A stretch of DNA of 64,000 bases, taken from assembly GCA_004802645.1 (NCBI GenBank), contig SRKS01000004.1, positions 3,038,001-3,102,000 on the forward strand, read 5' to 3'. The stretch comes from Amesomyces nigricolor (taxonomy: Eukaryota; Ascomycota; Sordariomycetes; Sordariales; Chaetomiaceae). Below are positions 22,480 through 33,429 of this stretch, in pieces. A program made the position numbers and the translations under genes. The notes below the pieces were generated by a model. That model saw only the letters and a list, made by a program, of their open reading frames with translations. It had not been told where the DNA came from and ran no database searches. Within the stretch, counting starts at the first letter, position 1; the number at the start of each line of letters is the position of its first letter.

Positions 22480-24637
22480 ATGGTCTACTGCGGGAAACCA
22501 AGCAAGGGCTGCTCCAACTGCCGGGAGCGCAAGATTCGCGTAAGTCGGCTTTCGTTTTGAGGAGTGGCTGTGCCACACGCTCTCAACAGCTCCTCCATTG
22601 AAGTGAACACCAACAAATGCCCTCTCTCCATGGAAGCACCCTACTGACGAACAACCCAAGTGTGACCAGAAAGAACCAGGTTGTGGCCAGTGTGACAAGA
22701 GGCAGCAAAAATGCCCCGGCTACCGCAACCTCGTGGACCTCATGTTCCGCGACGAGAGCTCCCATGTCATCAAGAAGGCCAAGGCGAGAGCCCGCAAGAA
22801 GGCGCATCTGGGTGTCTCACGGCCGGCAACCCCTTCACCCTCAGAAGGCCGGTTGTCGGTAACACCCGAGCCTCGCAGGAGACCACTGTCCTTGATCGTC
22901 CCACCTACACCTCTTGCAAGCAGCCCAGCCGCTCAAGATGCTGAACAGAATGACGACAGCTTGCTCATGTCCCCCGAGTCAGGAAGCTGGCCAGTGACAC
23001 CACCGATGGCTCAGTTCTACAACCTGGCCCCGGCCTGCCAAGAGGACGGTGTTGCCTTTTTCTTCTCACGATACGTTGCTGCCGAAGAGACGGCATCCCA
23101 TCAAAAGTTCGACTTCATCCGGGAGGTCTGGAAGCCTTCGCTGTCGACACCCAATACCCAGGTCGACAGCGTCCTCGCCAGCATGACCGCTGTTGGACTC
23201 ACGGGCTTGGCGACAAGAACAGGATCGCCAGGGCTCATGGACGCGGCCAGGAAGTCATACGGAACAGCACTTCAATTGACAAATCATGCTCTCCAACAAC
23301 CGACCGAAGCCGTCAAGGATAGCACCATGTTGTGCATTCTCATCCTTGGCGTATTCGAGATGATGACAGAAAACACAGCAGGAATGTCGACTGTTCAGGC
23401 ATTCCAAAAACACGTTGCCGGGGCCGTAGAGCTTGCGCGGATCCGAGGACCAGCCCAGTTCAAAACAAGGGCGGGAAGAAGGATGTTCTCAATGCTCTGC
23501 CAGCGAGCTGTCATCAGCTGTGCCCAACAGGACAAGCCCATGCCGGCCGTGTTGATCGAGCTCTGGCACGAGATGTGCAAGACATCACGAGATACTGGGA
23601 ACCCTAACAGACGGTTGATGCCACTCCTGTGGCAGGTGCTGCAGCTGCGCTCCGAAATCAGGAGTGGCTTTTTGACTGACCCCCAGACCATTGTGGACCG
23701 GCTGCTCGCCCTGGACGGGGAGTTTGAAAAGCTGACCAGCCAGCTCCCTGCGTCGTGGAAGTGCCGCACGTTCGAAGTGAAGCAACACCACCCAGCTGTC
23801 TTTGACGGAATTTGCCATCTCTACTCCTCTCCACATCACGCCAACATGTTCAACCACATCTCGACAACCCGCATCCTCCTCCTCGAAACCGTCCTCGCCG
23901 AAATCTCCCGCGACTTCGCCAGCTTCGCCCCGATCCTCGACACGAGCCACTACCTCGAAGTCTACAACAAAACCCGCCGCAAGCTCAAGCACATGGTCCG
24001 CGACGTCATCGCCAGCGTCCCACAACAGCTCGGCCTCATGAACACAACCGACGGCAGCATCGGCAACGCTAAAAACGACCCCGACTCCACCCCCATCGCA
24101 ACCGTCGAGATCCGCACCACCCCCTCCCCCCCAACCTCCCCCGCCTCTCGCTCCTCCGACTCCATCAGCGGCAGCATGTACAGCAGCCCGCTCTCCACCT
24201 GCGAGCTCCGCCAAACCCAGTCCTCAGGCCTCACCATCCTCGACGTCACCCACGCCCGCCACCAGGAGGACGAGGCCGAGCGGTACATGCTGCTTGTTTC
24301 AGCGACCAGCACCGTCGTCTGGCCGCTGTTTGTGGTCGGCACGTCGACGGCGTGTGGCGCGGACATGCGCGCGTATGTGGTTGGGCGGCTGCATACGCTG
24401 TATATGGAGACGGGGATTAGGCAGGCGGATGCCGTGGCGAATTTGCTGGAGGAGCAGCATGATGTTATGCTGAGTCCCGCGCTTGGGGGGCACGGGGCGG
24501 GGTGGTTGGAGCTGGATTTGAGGGCGGGGAATCATCACCATGAGGACGGGGTTATGTCCGTGATGGGGGAGGACTATGGGTTGGGGTTATTGCCGCTGCC
24601 GGGGGTGAAGGGGGAGTATGACGCTGTGTGGGTTTGA
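22480..24637 (+). CDS. Zn(II)2Cys6 transcription factor
   Basis: Fungal binuclear zinc cluster regulator. The first exon (22480-22539) encodes MVYCGKPSKGCSNCRERKIR. After an intron (22540-22660) the second exon completes the cluster with CDQKEPGCGQCDKRQQKC. The six Cys are at 11, 14, 21, 28, 31 and 38 (C-x2-C-x6-C-x6-C-x2-C-x6-C). Starting inside exon 2 would lose half the DNA-binding domain. The rest of the 678-residue protein resembles the fungal-specific regulator region (PF11951-like): helix-rich, with a Ser/Pro-rich insert near 470-520. The extreme N terminus resembles a widespread subfamily that includes Aspergillus OefC, but the target genes are unknown. No biosynthetic cluster surrounds it, so it is unlikely to be a pathway-specific regulator of its neighbours. 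Confidence 0.92.
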
Positions 24638-24913
24638 GAGAGCCTCGGGAGATGGGGTAAAAAGGGGTTTGGATGAGATGGGTGCTCGGTTTTGGAGGGT
24701 GGGAGGGAAATGAAATTATGCAGCAGGAACAAAGTGATACCAAAGGGTGGATTGATTTGCATAGCGTGTATATTTTTGGATGTCGTATATACCAGCCGCG
24801 ACTTCGCAGGCATGATGAATCTCAAATCTCAACTGTCAGACCAAACCGCTTTTCCCCAACCAACGCCGTGCAATGCTGCTTTCCACGCCTTTCCTCCTCC
24901 ATACCTTAGGTCA

Positions 24914-26680
24914 TCACCAAGAATCAAAATTGCCAAACCCCCCTCCCATCTTCACCTTCTTCCTCACCGGCTCCTCCCACGTCTCCACCTCCCCCTCACC
25001 TCCCCCTTCCTCCTTCTCCTGCCTCTGCTCTTTCTGCGCAACCTTCAAATACCTCCCCACCCCCTCCCCCCCCCCATCCCCCGCTTCCCCCTCCCCCCCC
25101 TTCCTAATCCTCTTCCCCGTCCACGTAATCCGATCATCCTCCGTCCCCCCCCGCCTCCTCACCTCCTCCCTCACCTTCTCCTCCCCCTCCCTCGCCCTCT
25201 TCTCCTTCATAAACTCCTCAAACGGATCAATCAGCACCACTATTTCCTGGATGGTAATAGGCTCGAGCGGGCGGCTGCTCCCTTCCTCAACAGGCACCGC
25301 CTCCATTTTTGTGAGCGTCGTGTCGATCCCGTCGATAACCCGCCCAAAAACGGTGTGTTTCCTGTCTAAGTGGGGGGCGGGGCGGTAGGTGATGAAGAAC
25401 TGCGACGAGTTGGTGTTTTTGCCTTTGTTCGCCATGCTCACCACTCCGCGCTTGTCATGCACATTCGGCCCCTCGAGCTCGTCGGCAAAGGTCTTCCCCC
25501 AGATGGATTTCCCACCCCGGCCGGTTCCTGATGGGTCGCCGCCTTGGATCATGAAATTCCGGATGGAGCGGTGGAAGGGAACATTAGTATAATAGCCTTT
25601 TTGGGCGAGGCGGAGGAAGTTCCAGACTGCTTTGGGGGCGGTGTCGGTGTGCAGTTCGAGGGTGAGAGAGCCGAGGTTGGTGGTCAGGCGCGCGTATCCT
25701 TTGTGTTTGATGCGGCGGGGGTGCAGCATCCATTCTTCGTCGGTGAGGAGGGCGCGTTCGTTGGTTGTGGAGGGGGTGAGGCCAGTCGAGGTGAAGGAGG
25801 CGGCCGCGGCGCCGGTGGTGTAGGATGCAGCGTTGGGGGCGAGTTTTTTTTGGAGGATGGAGGGGGCGCGCGGGGTGGAGGGTTTGTTGGTGGTCGTGAG
25901 AGATTGGGTTGAGCGGTTGACGTCGGCGCCGGATTCGCGGGCCTGGCGGGCGCGTTCGACGGCTTCTTTTGCACGGAGGACTTTGTCGCCGATTCGGCCG
26001 AGGGCGTTGATGTTGATGCTGCCTTGTTGGCGTTGTTCTTCTTGTTCTTTTGTGGGGAGGGCGTCCTGTCCTTCTTGGAGGTATTTGAACTGGCTGAGAT
26101 CGCGGCTGGCGGCGTTTTGCGGGTCTTGGAGTGTAATGATATCTTTGCGGCCAAACTCGACGTCGTCGACCAGGTCGCGCCACATCTTGGCCTTGATGTT
26201 CATGCGCTCGACCGTCTCCCAGGCGAACACGTTTGCGTAACTGCCGTGGCGGATGGCGACGATGTGGGTGTTGTCGGTGAACACCTTGAAGGTAACCGGG
26301 TCGATGAAGTCGCCCTTACCGTCGGTCGGGATGCCATTGCGGTCGTTGCTCTCGGCGGTGTCGGCGTTGCGCGCGAAGTTGAGGCGGATCAGGTCTTTGG
26401 CAGCGAGGGGTTCGCCGTTGACTGGGTTCGTTTCGTGCTTCTCCAGCCAAGAGCCAATGACCTCAACGTCAAATATGACCCCGTCCTGTGTACAAACTGG
26501 GTTCTTGAATGGCTGGAGGCTGGCGGCGCAGAAGTTGAAGGGGAGGCGCTTGAAGGAGGCGTGGGTGCCGTCGCTGCGCTGTGCGCGAGTGCCTGCGTTT
26601 GCGCCAACGCTGGCGCTGTAGGCGTCCGAGGACGACCATTCGGAGTGGGTAATGTACAGCTTGTCGGTGCCTTTCCCCAT
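24914..26680 (-). CDS. U-box cyclophilin-type peptidyl-prolyl isomerase (PPIL2/Cyp60 type)
   Basis: Nuclear, spliceosome-associated protein with an N-terminal U-box and a C-terminal cyclophilin domain. It is a single exon of 588 residues if translation starts at MGKGTDKLYITHSEW (26680), the conserved family start. An in-frame ATG-like extension to 26758 is less likely. The U-box lies at about 40-110 (PFNFCAASLQPFKNPVCTQD, then IFDVEVIGSWL). The cyclophilin domain is at about 305-460 with VPFHRSIRNFMIQGGDPSGT, including the catalytic Arg, then SSQFFITYRPAPHLDRKHTV and FGRVIDGID. The C-terminal 100 residues are Glu/Lys/Gly-rich. It is divergent with the PTM1-like gene across a 550-base promoter region. 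Confidence 0.95.
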   Translation of the reverse strand: MGKGTDKLYITHSEWSSSDAYSASVGANAGTRAQRSDGTHASFKRLPFNFCAASLQPFKNPVCTQDGVIFDVEVIGSWLEKHETNPVNGEPLAAKDLIRLNFARNADTAESNDRNGIPTDGKGDFIDPVTFKVFTDNTHIVAIRHGSYANVFAWETVERMNIKAKMWRDLVDDVEFGRKDIITLQDPQNAASRDLSQFKYLQEGQDALPTKEQEEQRQQGSININALGRIGDKVLRAKEAVERARQARESGADVNRSTQSLTTTNKPSTPRAPSILQKKLAPNAASYTTGAAAASFTSTGLTPSTTNERALLTDEEWMLHPRRIKHKGYARLTTNLGSLTLELHTDTAPKAVWNFLRLAQKGYYTNVPFHRSIRNFMIQGGDPSGTGRGGKSIWGKTFADELEGPNVHDKRGVVSMANKGKNTNSSQFFITYRPAPHLDRKHTVFGRVIDGIDTTLTKMEAVPVEEGSSRPLEPITIQEIVVLIDPFEEFMKEKRAREGEEKVREEVRRRGGTEDDRITWTGKRIRKGGEGEAGDGGGEGVGRYLKVAQKEQRQEKEEGGGEGEVETWEEPVRKKVKMGGGFGNFDSW

Positions 26681-27230
26681 GTTGGCGGCGGTATTTGGAG
26701 GTTGTTGAAGTCGACCAGGAGATGCAATTGAAGATGACGAAGGAAGCAACTTCAACAAAACAAATGACGGCGACAGCCTTATCTTATCATTCCATTTTGA
26801 CCCCTGTCCGCGGCAGACATTCCCTCCCGCGCTTGCAGGCGGCTAAGCAGGGGGCGACAGTGCGGTTAGATGAGCGTCACTGTCTCGACCATGGCATCTG
26901 TGGGTCCATGTCGTCGCAATGTCCTGGAGCTTGCAGCAACATCCCGCGATCCCGAGACAGCAGACAGACATCAGGACTCCATCAAAGGGAGCTTGAGGAT
27001 CTTCTCTCATCCCGACCACCACCCCGGTCGCACGACTACGACTCAGGCACTGCCCGACCAAGGCAGAGATCAACCGGCAAGCGGATCCATGACGGTGTCC
27101 GCTATTTGACGGTTTCAGGTCGCATTCTCGGACACGTTGTTTTTGTTCGCCATCCCCTGACCACCGACCCGTACAAGCGCCAGCATCACGAACTTGAACA
27201 CCACGGCGAAGTCCCCGACACACATCGATC
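26681..27230. promoter_or_regulatory. Divergent promoter region, U-box cyclophilin / PTM1-like
   Basis: 550 bases between two divergent starts. A frame open across it on the plus strand has no family features. No specific motif is claimed. Confidence 0.4.
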
Positions 27231-29124
27231 ATGAGGCGCTGGGCGTGTTCCCTGCTATTACTGGCGCTGTCAATATGGACAGTGGCCGCGCTGGAAATTA
27301 AATTGGTGCGTGCTGCTGTCTTCCTGCCTTCCCGGTGACTGCTAACATGTGCTGCAACAGGACGAGAGCGCCGACAACCGACAACGATGCGCCGGTTTGT
27401 CCCCCCCATCCTGGATCCCCGAACCGAACCCGATCTGACACCAAGCAGGCATGTACAGCAAGAACTCATGGGGCGGCCCAGTCGACCCCTTCATCCTCGT
27501 CAAGTTCACCGGCGTCGGCAAGGACCAGGGCGACGACCCCGTCGTAAGCCTGCTCGTCTTCGACTGGATGGACTGGGACTACATCGGCGTACCGAGTGCG
27601 GACAACCCCTCGGTCAACGACATTATCTGTGAGCAGCAGTTTGTCGACGCCGGATACTGCAACCAGACCGACATTGGCAAATTCATCATCTCGCCCAACG
27701 CCACCACGCACTCGAGGAACGTCATCTTGACCAAAGCCATCCACCTCAAGGACTCGTCCCCGATCAACTACCCCATCACCAAGACGGGATACTTTTGTGT
27801 GGTTACGAACCCATTTACGGATGATGCCAATAAGTACGAGGCCATTGTTGAATTCCGCAATGCCTTTGGCGAGCTGCCGGCTACACAGATTCCGAAGCTG
27901 CCGTTCTATGGGGGGATCACGATTGCCTACGCCCTTGTTCTGGTGTTCTGGGGGTTCCTGTACTTCCAGCACCGTTCCGACATATGTATGTGCAGCCATC
28001 ATTTGCCCTCGTTTCCGTTACTGACCCTCCACAGTGGCCGTGCAGAACTACATAACAGCCATCCTCATCTTCCTCGTCCTCGAAATGCTCATGACCTGGG
28101 GCTTCTACGGTACGGCCCCCCCTCCCCCTTCCAAACCCCCCACCATCTAACCCCCCCCCCCCCTTCCACAGACTACCTCAACCGCAACGGCTCCAATATC
28201 GGCTCCAAAGTCCTCCTCGTTATCGTCGCGATCCTCAACGCCGCGCGAAACTCCTTCTCCTTCTTCCTCCTCCTCATCGTCTGCATGGGCTATGGCGTCG
28301 TCAAGCCCACCCTCGGCCGCACCATGATCTATGTCCGGTGGCTGGCCATCGCCCACTTCGTCTTCGGCATCGTCTACGCCATCACCAGCCTGGTCGTCAA
28401 CCCGGACAGCGCCGGCCCTTTTGTCCTGCTGATCGTCCTCCCCCTCGCGGCAACACTTACCGCGTTCTACGTCTGGACGTTGAACTCGCTGAGTTTTACT
28501 TTGAAGGACCTCCGCGAAAGGAAGCAGCATGTGAAGGAGGGGATGTATAGGAAGTTGTGGTGGTGCATCCTCGTGTCCATCCTCGTCATATTCGCGTTCT
28601 TCTTCTTCAATTCGTTCAGCTTCGCGTCGGCGAGGGACCCGGATTATGTCCCGTTCCACTGGAAGACGAGGTGGTTTGTGCTGGATGGGTGGTTGAATAT
28701 CGTGTATTTCGCCGACGTCGCGTTTATAGCATATGTGTGGCGGCCGACGGCGAATAATCGCCGCTTTGCGATGAGCGATGAGATTGCCCAGGAGGATGAT
28801 GGGACTTTTGAGATTGCGAATTTGGATATTGGGAATCCGGATGAGAGCGATGAGGAGGATGAGGAGAGGCGGGTGGGGGTTGCGAAGGGGGGGAGGAATG
28901 GGAATGGTGGGAGTGGGAATGGGTTGCAGTTGGGTGGTGGTGGTGGTGGTGGGCAGTCTTCGGCTGCTGCTGCTGCTGCTCCTCCTGCCCCGCCGAGGAA
29001 ACCGAGTCCGCCGTTGCCGAGGGAGTCGTTGGATGGGGAGACGATCTTTGCGGTAGGTGAGGATGATAAGTTCTCGGATGATGAGAGTGGGGAGGAGTCC
29101 GGGTTGGTGCGGGGGAGGAAATAG
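27231..29124 (+). CDS. PTM1/GPR107-TMEM87-like seven-span membrane protein
   Basis: Lung-seven-transmembrane family protein of the Golgi/endosome (yeast Ptm1; GPR107/TMEM87 in animals), linked to retrograde traffic. There are five exons: 27231-27305, 27361-27394, 27449-27985, 28035-28109 and 28172-29124. The protein has 557 residues. It starts with a signal peptide (MRRWACSLLLLALSIWTVAA), then a lumenal domain with CAGMYSKNSWGG and Cys pairs. Seven hydrophobic spans begin near 205 and include YITAILIFLVLEMLMTWGFY and SFSFFLLLIVCMGYGVVKPT. The cytosolic tail (about 450-557) is acidic with poly-Gly and poly-Ala runs. Splice sites at 27306 and 27395 restore the conserved N terminus, which is otherwise lost. 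Confidence 0.93.
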
Positions 29125-29459
29125 ACGGTTGGGGGGGGAAAGAGAGTGGGTTTTTGATCTTTGTGGGAGTAGAAAGACATGTTATTTGAAGGGTAAAAGT
29201 GTGAGGCGGGTATAGCACCGCATGTACCGTAGCGGTGGGCGGCGTTGCTTGGGTCCGGGTTGAAGGGTAGTCATTTGCATTGTTTAGGGCTAGCGGTAGA
29301 GATGATGGGTAAGAACGAGCTTTTGTGTGATTCTGGGGAATGGCTGGGTCGATACGGGTGGTCAGTCTGTGAGAGCCCATCACAAGGTCACATATGCCTT
29401 CACTTGTGTGAGCCAACTTGGTGTACCAGATCAATAACGTCAGGTTAAAAATTACAATT
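29125..29459. other. Convergent 3' region, PTM1-like / NDUFAF7
   Basis: No gene is seen. A plus-strand frame here has no recognisable features. Confidence 0.4.
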
Positions 29460-29639
29460 TAAACACAGACCAACAGGCCAGGAAAGTTAACCATCCCCCT
29501 TCCCAACCAACTGCAGCTCATACTCGGCCGTGACCCGGCAGTGGTCGAGGTGCTGCTCCGTCTTTGCCTGGCGCTCGCGCATCTTCTTAATCTGGTCGGC
29601 GAACCTTTCCTCCATCACCTCTCTCGCCTTCGCAGCCCT
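29460..29639 (-). other. In-frame protein-like continuation after the NDUFAF7 stop
   Basis: The frame continues without break for 59 codons after the TAG at 29640-29642. The segment is charged and helix-like (RAAKAREVMEERFADQ, IKKMRERQAKTEQHL, VTAEYELQLVGKG), ending at 29460-29462. A single C-to-T change (CAG to TAG) would explain the stop if the ancestral protein were longer. The TAG-AGG context is not a known strong readthrough signal, and no intron of plausible length removes the stop. Confidence 0.4.
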
Positions 29640-31487
29640 CTAAGCAGCAACATCCCCCCCAAACCCAACCGGCCGCCTCCTCCCCTCATTCTCCGGCAAA
29701 ATCGCCAGCGCCTTATAAACCTTCCCCATCCCTCCAGGATGGCGATCAACCAACCTCCTCCAAGCCTTCCTCACATCCTCCACCTTCCTCTCCCCCTCCT
29801 CACCCCCCTCCTTCCCCACCTGCTCCTGCATCCCCTTCACCAACATCTCCACCCTCTCCCGAATCCCCATCGCCTCCAGAAAATCTCCCTGCCCCACCGG
29901 CCCATGCACTTCCACCCCCTCGCTCGCCTTGATCGCGCTCTCCGCGATCGCTGCAAAATCTACGTCCGCACTGAGATCGGTCAGACCCGGCTCTGCGAAG
30001 GGACTGACCCGCCGGTGGCGGCTGATACCCCTCAAACTATTCGTCGGAATGGTCCCGTCCCCCGGACCGTAGTCCAGAATCAGTGCCGCGCCAGAGGGCT
30101 TCGGCTTCGGATGCTGCGGCGAGCCGCCGATGCGGGCGGCGAAGTCAGAGGCGTAGAGCGAGGCGTCGGGGCAGACTTCGAGGAGGGCGCCCGCGCCGAC
30201 GGTGGGTTTGAGAGCACGGAAGCGCGGGGAGGATTCGGGCAGGTAGAGGGAGTGCCGGGTGGGGGCTTTGGCGAGGGTTAGTTGGAAGTCGGGGGGGGGC
30301 GTGTCGCGGGATTGGGAGGAGGGCGTGTTGAGGGTGGTGTGCGTTGAGCCTGGGGGGGTGGGGGAGACGAGCATTTCGCGCCATTCGAGGGTGGGGGTAG
30401 TGGTTTTTGTGGAGGGGGAGGCGGTGGATGGGGGGGTTGTGATTTGAGATGGGGGGGACTTTTGAGTGGCAGGGACGGAGACAAGCTCAAAGGCGTGGAT
30501 GGGGAGGGCGTCGAAGAATTCGTGGGCCATGATGAAGGGCATTTTTTCGGGGGCTGGGGGGTTGTTAGTTGGTGTGAAGGCGAGGGATGGGGGTAAAGAG
30601 AGCTTACACATGGGAATCGACTTGATGGTCTCGGTCCAGACGATAGGTAGTGCGTTGTACTTGCACACGCTGTGGTAGCCGACCTTGGACTCGGTCATAG
30701 GGGCGTCCTTGCCGCAGAGGAGGTTCTTTTGCGCCATGCGAAGCTCGGGGCTGGCCTCGACCATGTAGATGGCGTCGATGGCGTTTGCCATGGGAGGGAA
30801 CCTCTGAATGGTCTGCGAAGGTGTTAGTTAGTGTCTGTTGCCGATGAACATTCAACCCCGAGGATAACATACCCGCAGCATATCGTCCATCAAGGTGCCA
30901 CGACCAGGTCCAACCTCGATCAACTCAACGCCCTGGCTCTGGCGGCCCTGGGCAAGCCACTCTGCCACATACCAAATGCCGCAAAGTTCACCAAACACCT
31001 GCGAGATCTCGGGAGACGTGACGAAATCGCCCTTAAGGCCGAACTGGTCGCGGCCCTGCTCGATGGCGCCGGTGTAGTAGCCACCAACATCAGCAGTCAG
31101 ACACATGCGCATGTAGCTTGCCAGAGGCACAGGGCCGGTCATCTGAACAGAGTCAGCAACTGAAATAACATGTGGCAGAAGGCACAAGCTCACCTCAATG
31201 GCAGCGCCCAGCTGCTTGGCCAGAGGTGTCGACCATTTCCTCTCCTCTTCAAGGTCTTCACTTTCTTGGACCTTCTCGTGCTCCTTCTGCCGGAGCTGTG
31301 TTACCGCAGAAAATGTTCGGTGTTGGAGAGCCGAGGCCCGAATGCGGGTGCCCAGCCGTGAGCTTAAGCTCGGATTGAGAGCCTGAATTGAGCCGAGTGA
31401 AGCTCTGGAAGCTCTCGCGGAGAGATTTGTTGACGACAGAGCGGCACCACGGGCGCTCCGCAGCGCCTGAAAAGACGCGGATCTCAT
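29640..31487 (-). CDS. NDUFAF7/MidA mitochondrial protein arginine methyltransferase
   Basis: SAM-dependent methyltransferase of the DUF185/MidA family. The known homologue dimethylates a complex I subunit in the mitochondrial matrix during assembly. Four exons (31194-31487, 30873-31142, 30608-30812, 29640-30553) give 560 residues. The N terminus is Arg/Ser/Ala-rich and acid-poor, consistent with a mitochondrial presequence. The SAM-binding motif is VELIEVGPGRGTLMDDMLR near 170-188, before the intron at 30813-30872. The conserved MAHEFFDALPIHAF follows the intron at 30554-30607. LILDYGPGDGT lies near 420. The C terminus ends GRRRPVGFGGDVAA-TAG, and the frame remains open beyond it (see 29460-29639). 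Start at 31487; TTG-TGC-AAC just upstream is not a usual start. Confidence 0.93.
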
Positions 31488-31644
31488 GTTGCACAACTCA
31501 AGTGGAGGATGTCATACAGACATGGTTTAAGACAGATACCGAGGATGTTGGGCAGTTTATGTAGAAGGAGCCCGAGGTAGTCTTGACTTTGGGTGTGTTA
31601 CACTCAAAGTTCTTATCAAATTAAGAAGGCCTTATCGAGTAACA

Positions 31645-31658
31645 CTAACCCTAACCCT
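31645..31658 (-). promoter_or_regulatory. Telobox-like motif (CTAACCCTAACCCT)
   Basis: Just over two copies of the CCCTAA telomere unit, about 160 bases upstream of the NDUFAF7 start. Promoter AACCCTAA boxes bind Tbf1-type Myb factors in fungi; binding here is inferred. Confidence 0.5.
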
Positions 31659-31833
31659 GGAGAACGAGCTCTCACACGAGATGACCATGCCAACGCTCAA
31701 TCAGTCTTCTAGACAAAGAAAGAAAAGTTCAAAGTTAGACTGACAACCATTTTGGTAGTCTCTTTAAGTTAAAAACATGCTCGAAACCGTGTTGTGTAGG
31801 TGGTATGGACCTTGGAAGTTGACTCTCAGTATC

Positions 31834-31844
31834 AGGGTTAGGGT
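31834..31844 (+). promoter_or_regulatory. Telobox-like motif (AGGGTTAGGGT), inverted partner
   Basis: Nearly two copies of the TTAGGG unit, in the opposite orientation to the box at 31645 and about 140 bases upstream of the USE1 start. It matches the same Tbf1-type recognition core. Confidence 0.5.
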
Positions 31845-31983
31845 CATTTATCAAGGCATGATGTCAGTTCAGCGACAAGCTCGTGCCACATGTCAATTGG
31901 CTGCACAGTGAAAGACGACGACCACGTCCGCCGCTTTTCAGAAGACCACATCTCCAATCCAGCAACCTTCGACAGTCTCAGCT

Positions 31984-33065
31984 ATGGTCCAGCTAATACC
32001 CGGCGTAACGGCGCCAACACCGCTTCCTCGACGCACCGATTCCCTCAGCGACCTCACCGTGCTACTTAACCGCCTGCAACGCACCATTCTCCACGCCGAC
32101 GCCGCGCACGAAGCACGACTCCGCGACAGCGAGTTCGAGAGGCAGAAGGCTCAGGCTGTATGTATGGCTCTAATGGGTTCTCCCGATTCCTGCTGACTCG
32201 GTTGCAGAACATCAACTACGCGCGATCCCTCCTCACGAGACTCGAGCAAGAAGCCCTCACAGTCAAGATCCTCGCCCGCCGGCAGGAGACACAGGCAGAT
32301 CTGGTGCGGAAGAGGGAGACTCTCGACCAATTATCAGAACGACTCAGCGACCTGGCCGAATTTGCCGCAGCGAGGGACATCGATGACCGCGACGATGACA
32401 CTTCAGACGGGGAGGACATCCTGGCGGACATCATAGCGACCCCGAGCAAGAGCCTGGCCTCCACGAAATCTCCCGACATGCCCCCCGAGGAGCCAGCCGA
32501 GCAACCAGACCACGCCCCAGCTTCTCCAGAACCGCCATCCCCTATACTCCCACAACCCAAACAAGAACCACCCACACCACCACAGCACACAACAACAACC
32601 CAAACCCTCCGCTCCCGCAATCCCAACCCCTCCTCCTCCCAACCCCAACCACAACCCCAACCGCCCGCAACAACAACCGCCCGAACCACCCTCTTCCCCC
32701 CCCGTCCCACTTCCCCCCAAACCACAACCGCCCTCACCACCACAACCGAAGCCATCCTCGACCACCAACGCGCCGAGCAAGACCTCCTCTCAGAATCCAT
32801 CCTCAAGCTCGCCACCCAGCTCAAGGCCTCGTCCCACGCCATCTCAGCTTCGCTGGAGGAGGACAAGGAGGTTGTTGAGCGTGCCGGGCAGGGTATGAAT
32901 AAGACGGGGCAGAGCATGGAGAGTGTTACGCGGAGGATGGGACTGTTGTCAAAGATGACGGAGGGGGAGGGGTGGTGGGGGCGGATGAGGTTGTATGCGG
33001 TGGTGTGGGGGTTGATGGTGGTTTTGGTGGTTGTGGTTTTTGTTTTGCCGAAATTGAGGTTTTAA
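31984..33065 (+). CDS. USE1: USE1-like ER SNARE
   Basis: Qc-type SNARE on the ER membrane, working with Sec20, Ufe1 and Sec22 in Golgi-to-ER retrograde fusion. Two exons (31984-32157, 32208-33065; intron 32158-32207, GTATGT...CAG) give 343 residues. The N-terminal helical part (LTVLLNRLQRTILHADAAHE, NINYARSLLTRLEQEALTVK) matches the Use1 family. A long Pro/Thr/Gln-rich linker fills about 120-240. The SNARE-like helix follows (QDLLSESILKLATQLKASSH). The protein ends in a tail anchor (LYAVVWGLMVVLVVVVFVLP) and six more residues, typical of tail-anchored SNAREs. The linker is longer than in yeast. Confidence 0.88.
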
Positions 33066-33429
33066 GGGCGGTTGGGTTTTCATTGGGGGGGGGGGGTTGC
33101 TGAAGTTGGGTTTTCATGGGGGGGGTTTGCTGAAGTTTGGTGTTGGGTGGTCTTGGATGATGGGCGTTAGCACTTGGAGAGGGGCGTGTGGTGATGATAC
33201 CTGTTGATTGAGCTATCTCGCGAGCTATCTGAACGCGGTGCTATGAATAATGATAATATGGTGAGTGATTGTATGGGGAAATCTGGCGCGTGTAGAATTA
33301 GGGGGCTGTGCGAAAGATATCTTAGGGTGTTTTACACGGCGTCCTGATATCCCAAGGGCCGATTCTCCTCCGGATTGAACGGGTGGTCCTCCGCCGCCTT
33401 TGCCCCTGCCTTCCAACGGCGTGAAGTGC
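33066..33429. other. Convergent 3' region, USE1 / BRCT gene
   Basis: Contains the short tandem duplication listed at 33071-33134; otherwise nothing is recognised. Confidence 0.4.
33071..33134. repeat. Imperfect tandem duplication in the USE1 3' region
   Basis: Two adjacent copies of a 30-34 base unit of the form GTTGGGTTTTCAT-G(n)-TTGCTGAA, differing mainly in the length of the G run (12 versus 8). It starts six bases after the USE1 stop. Confidence 0.8.

Larger units (their letters stand above)
31488..31983. promoter_or_regulatory. Divergent promoter region, NDUFAF7 / USE1
   Basis: 496 bases between divergent starts, containing two telomere-like boxes in opposite orientation (listed separately). 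No gene is seen. Confidence 0.55.

Noticed and set aside
26024..26731. A 235-codon plus-strand frame opposite the U-box cyclophilin
   Set aside because: It is antisense to a clear single-exon gene, with Val/Gly/Ala-rich shadow composition and no motifs.
31645..31844. Telomere repeats as evidence of a chromosome end
   Set aside because: Only two short copies in opposite orientation between housekeeping genes, with no long array.
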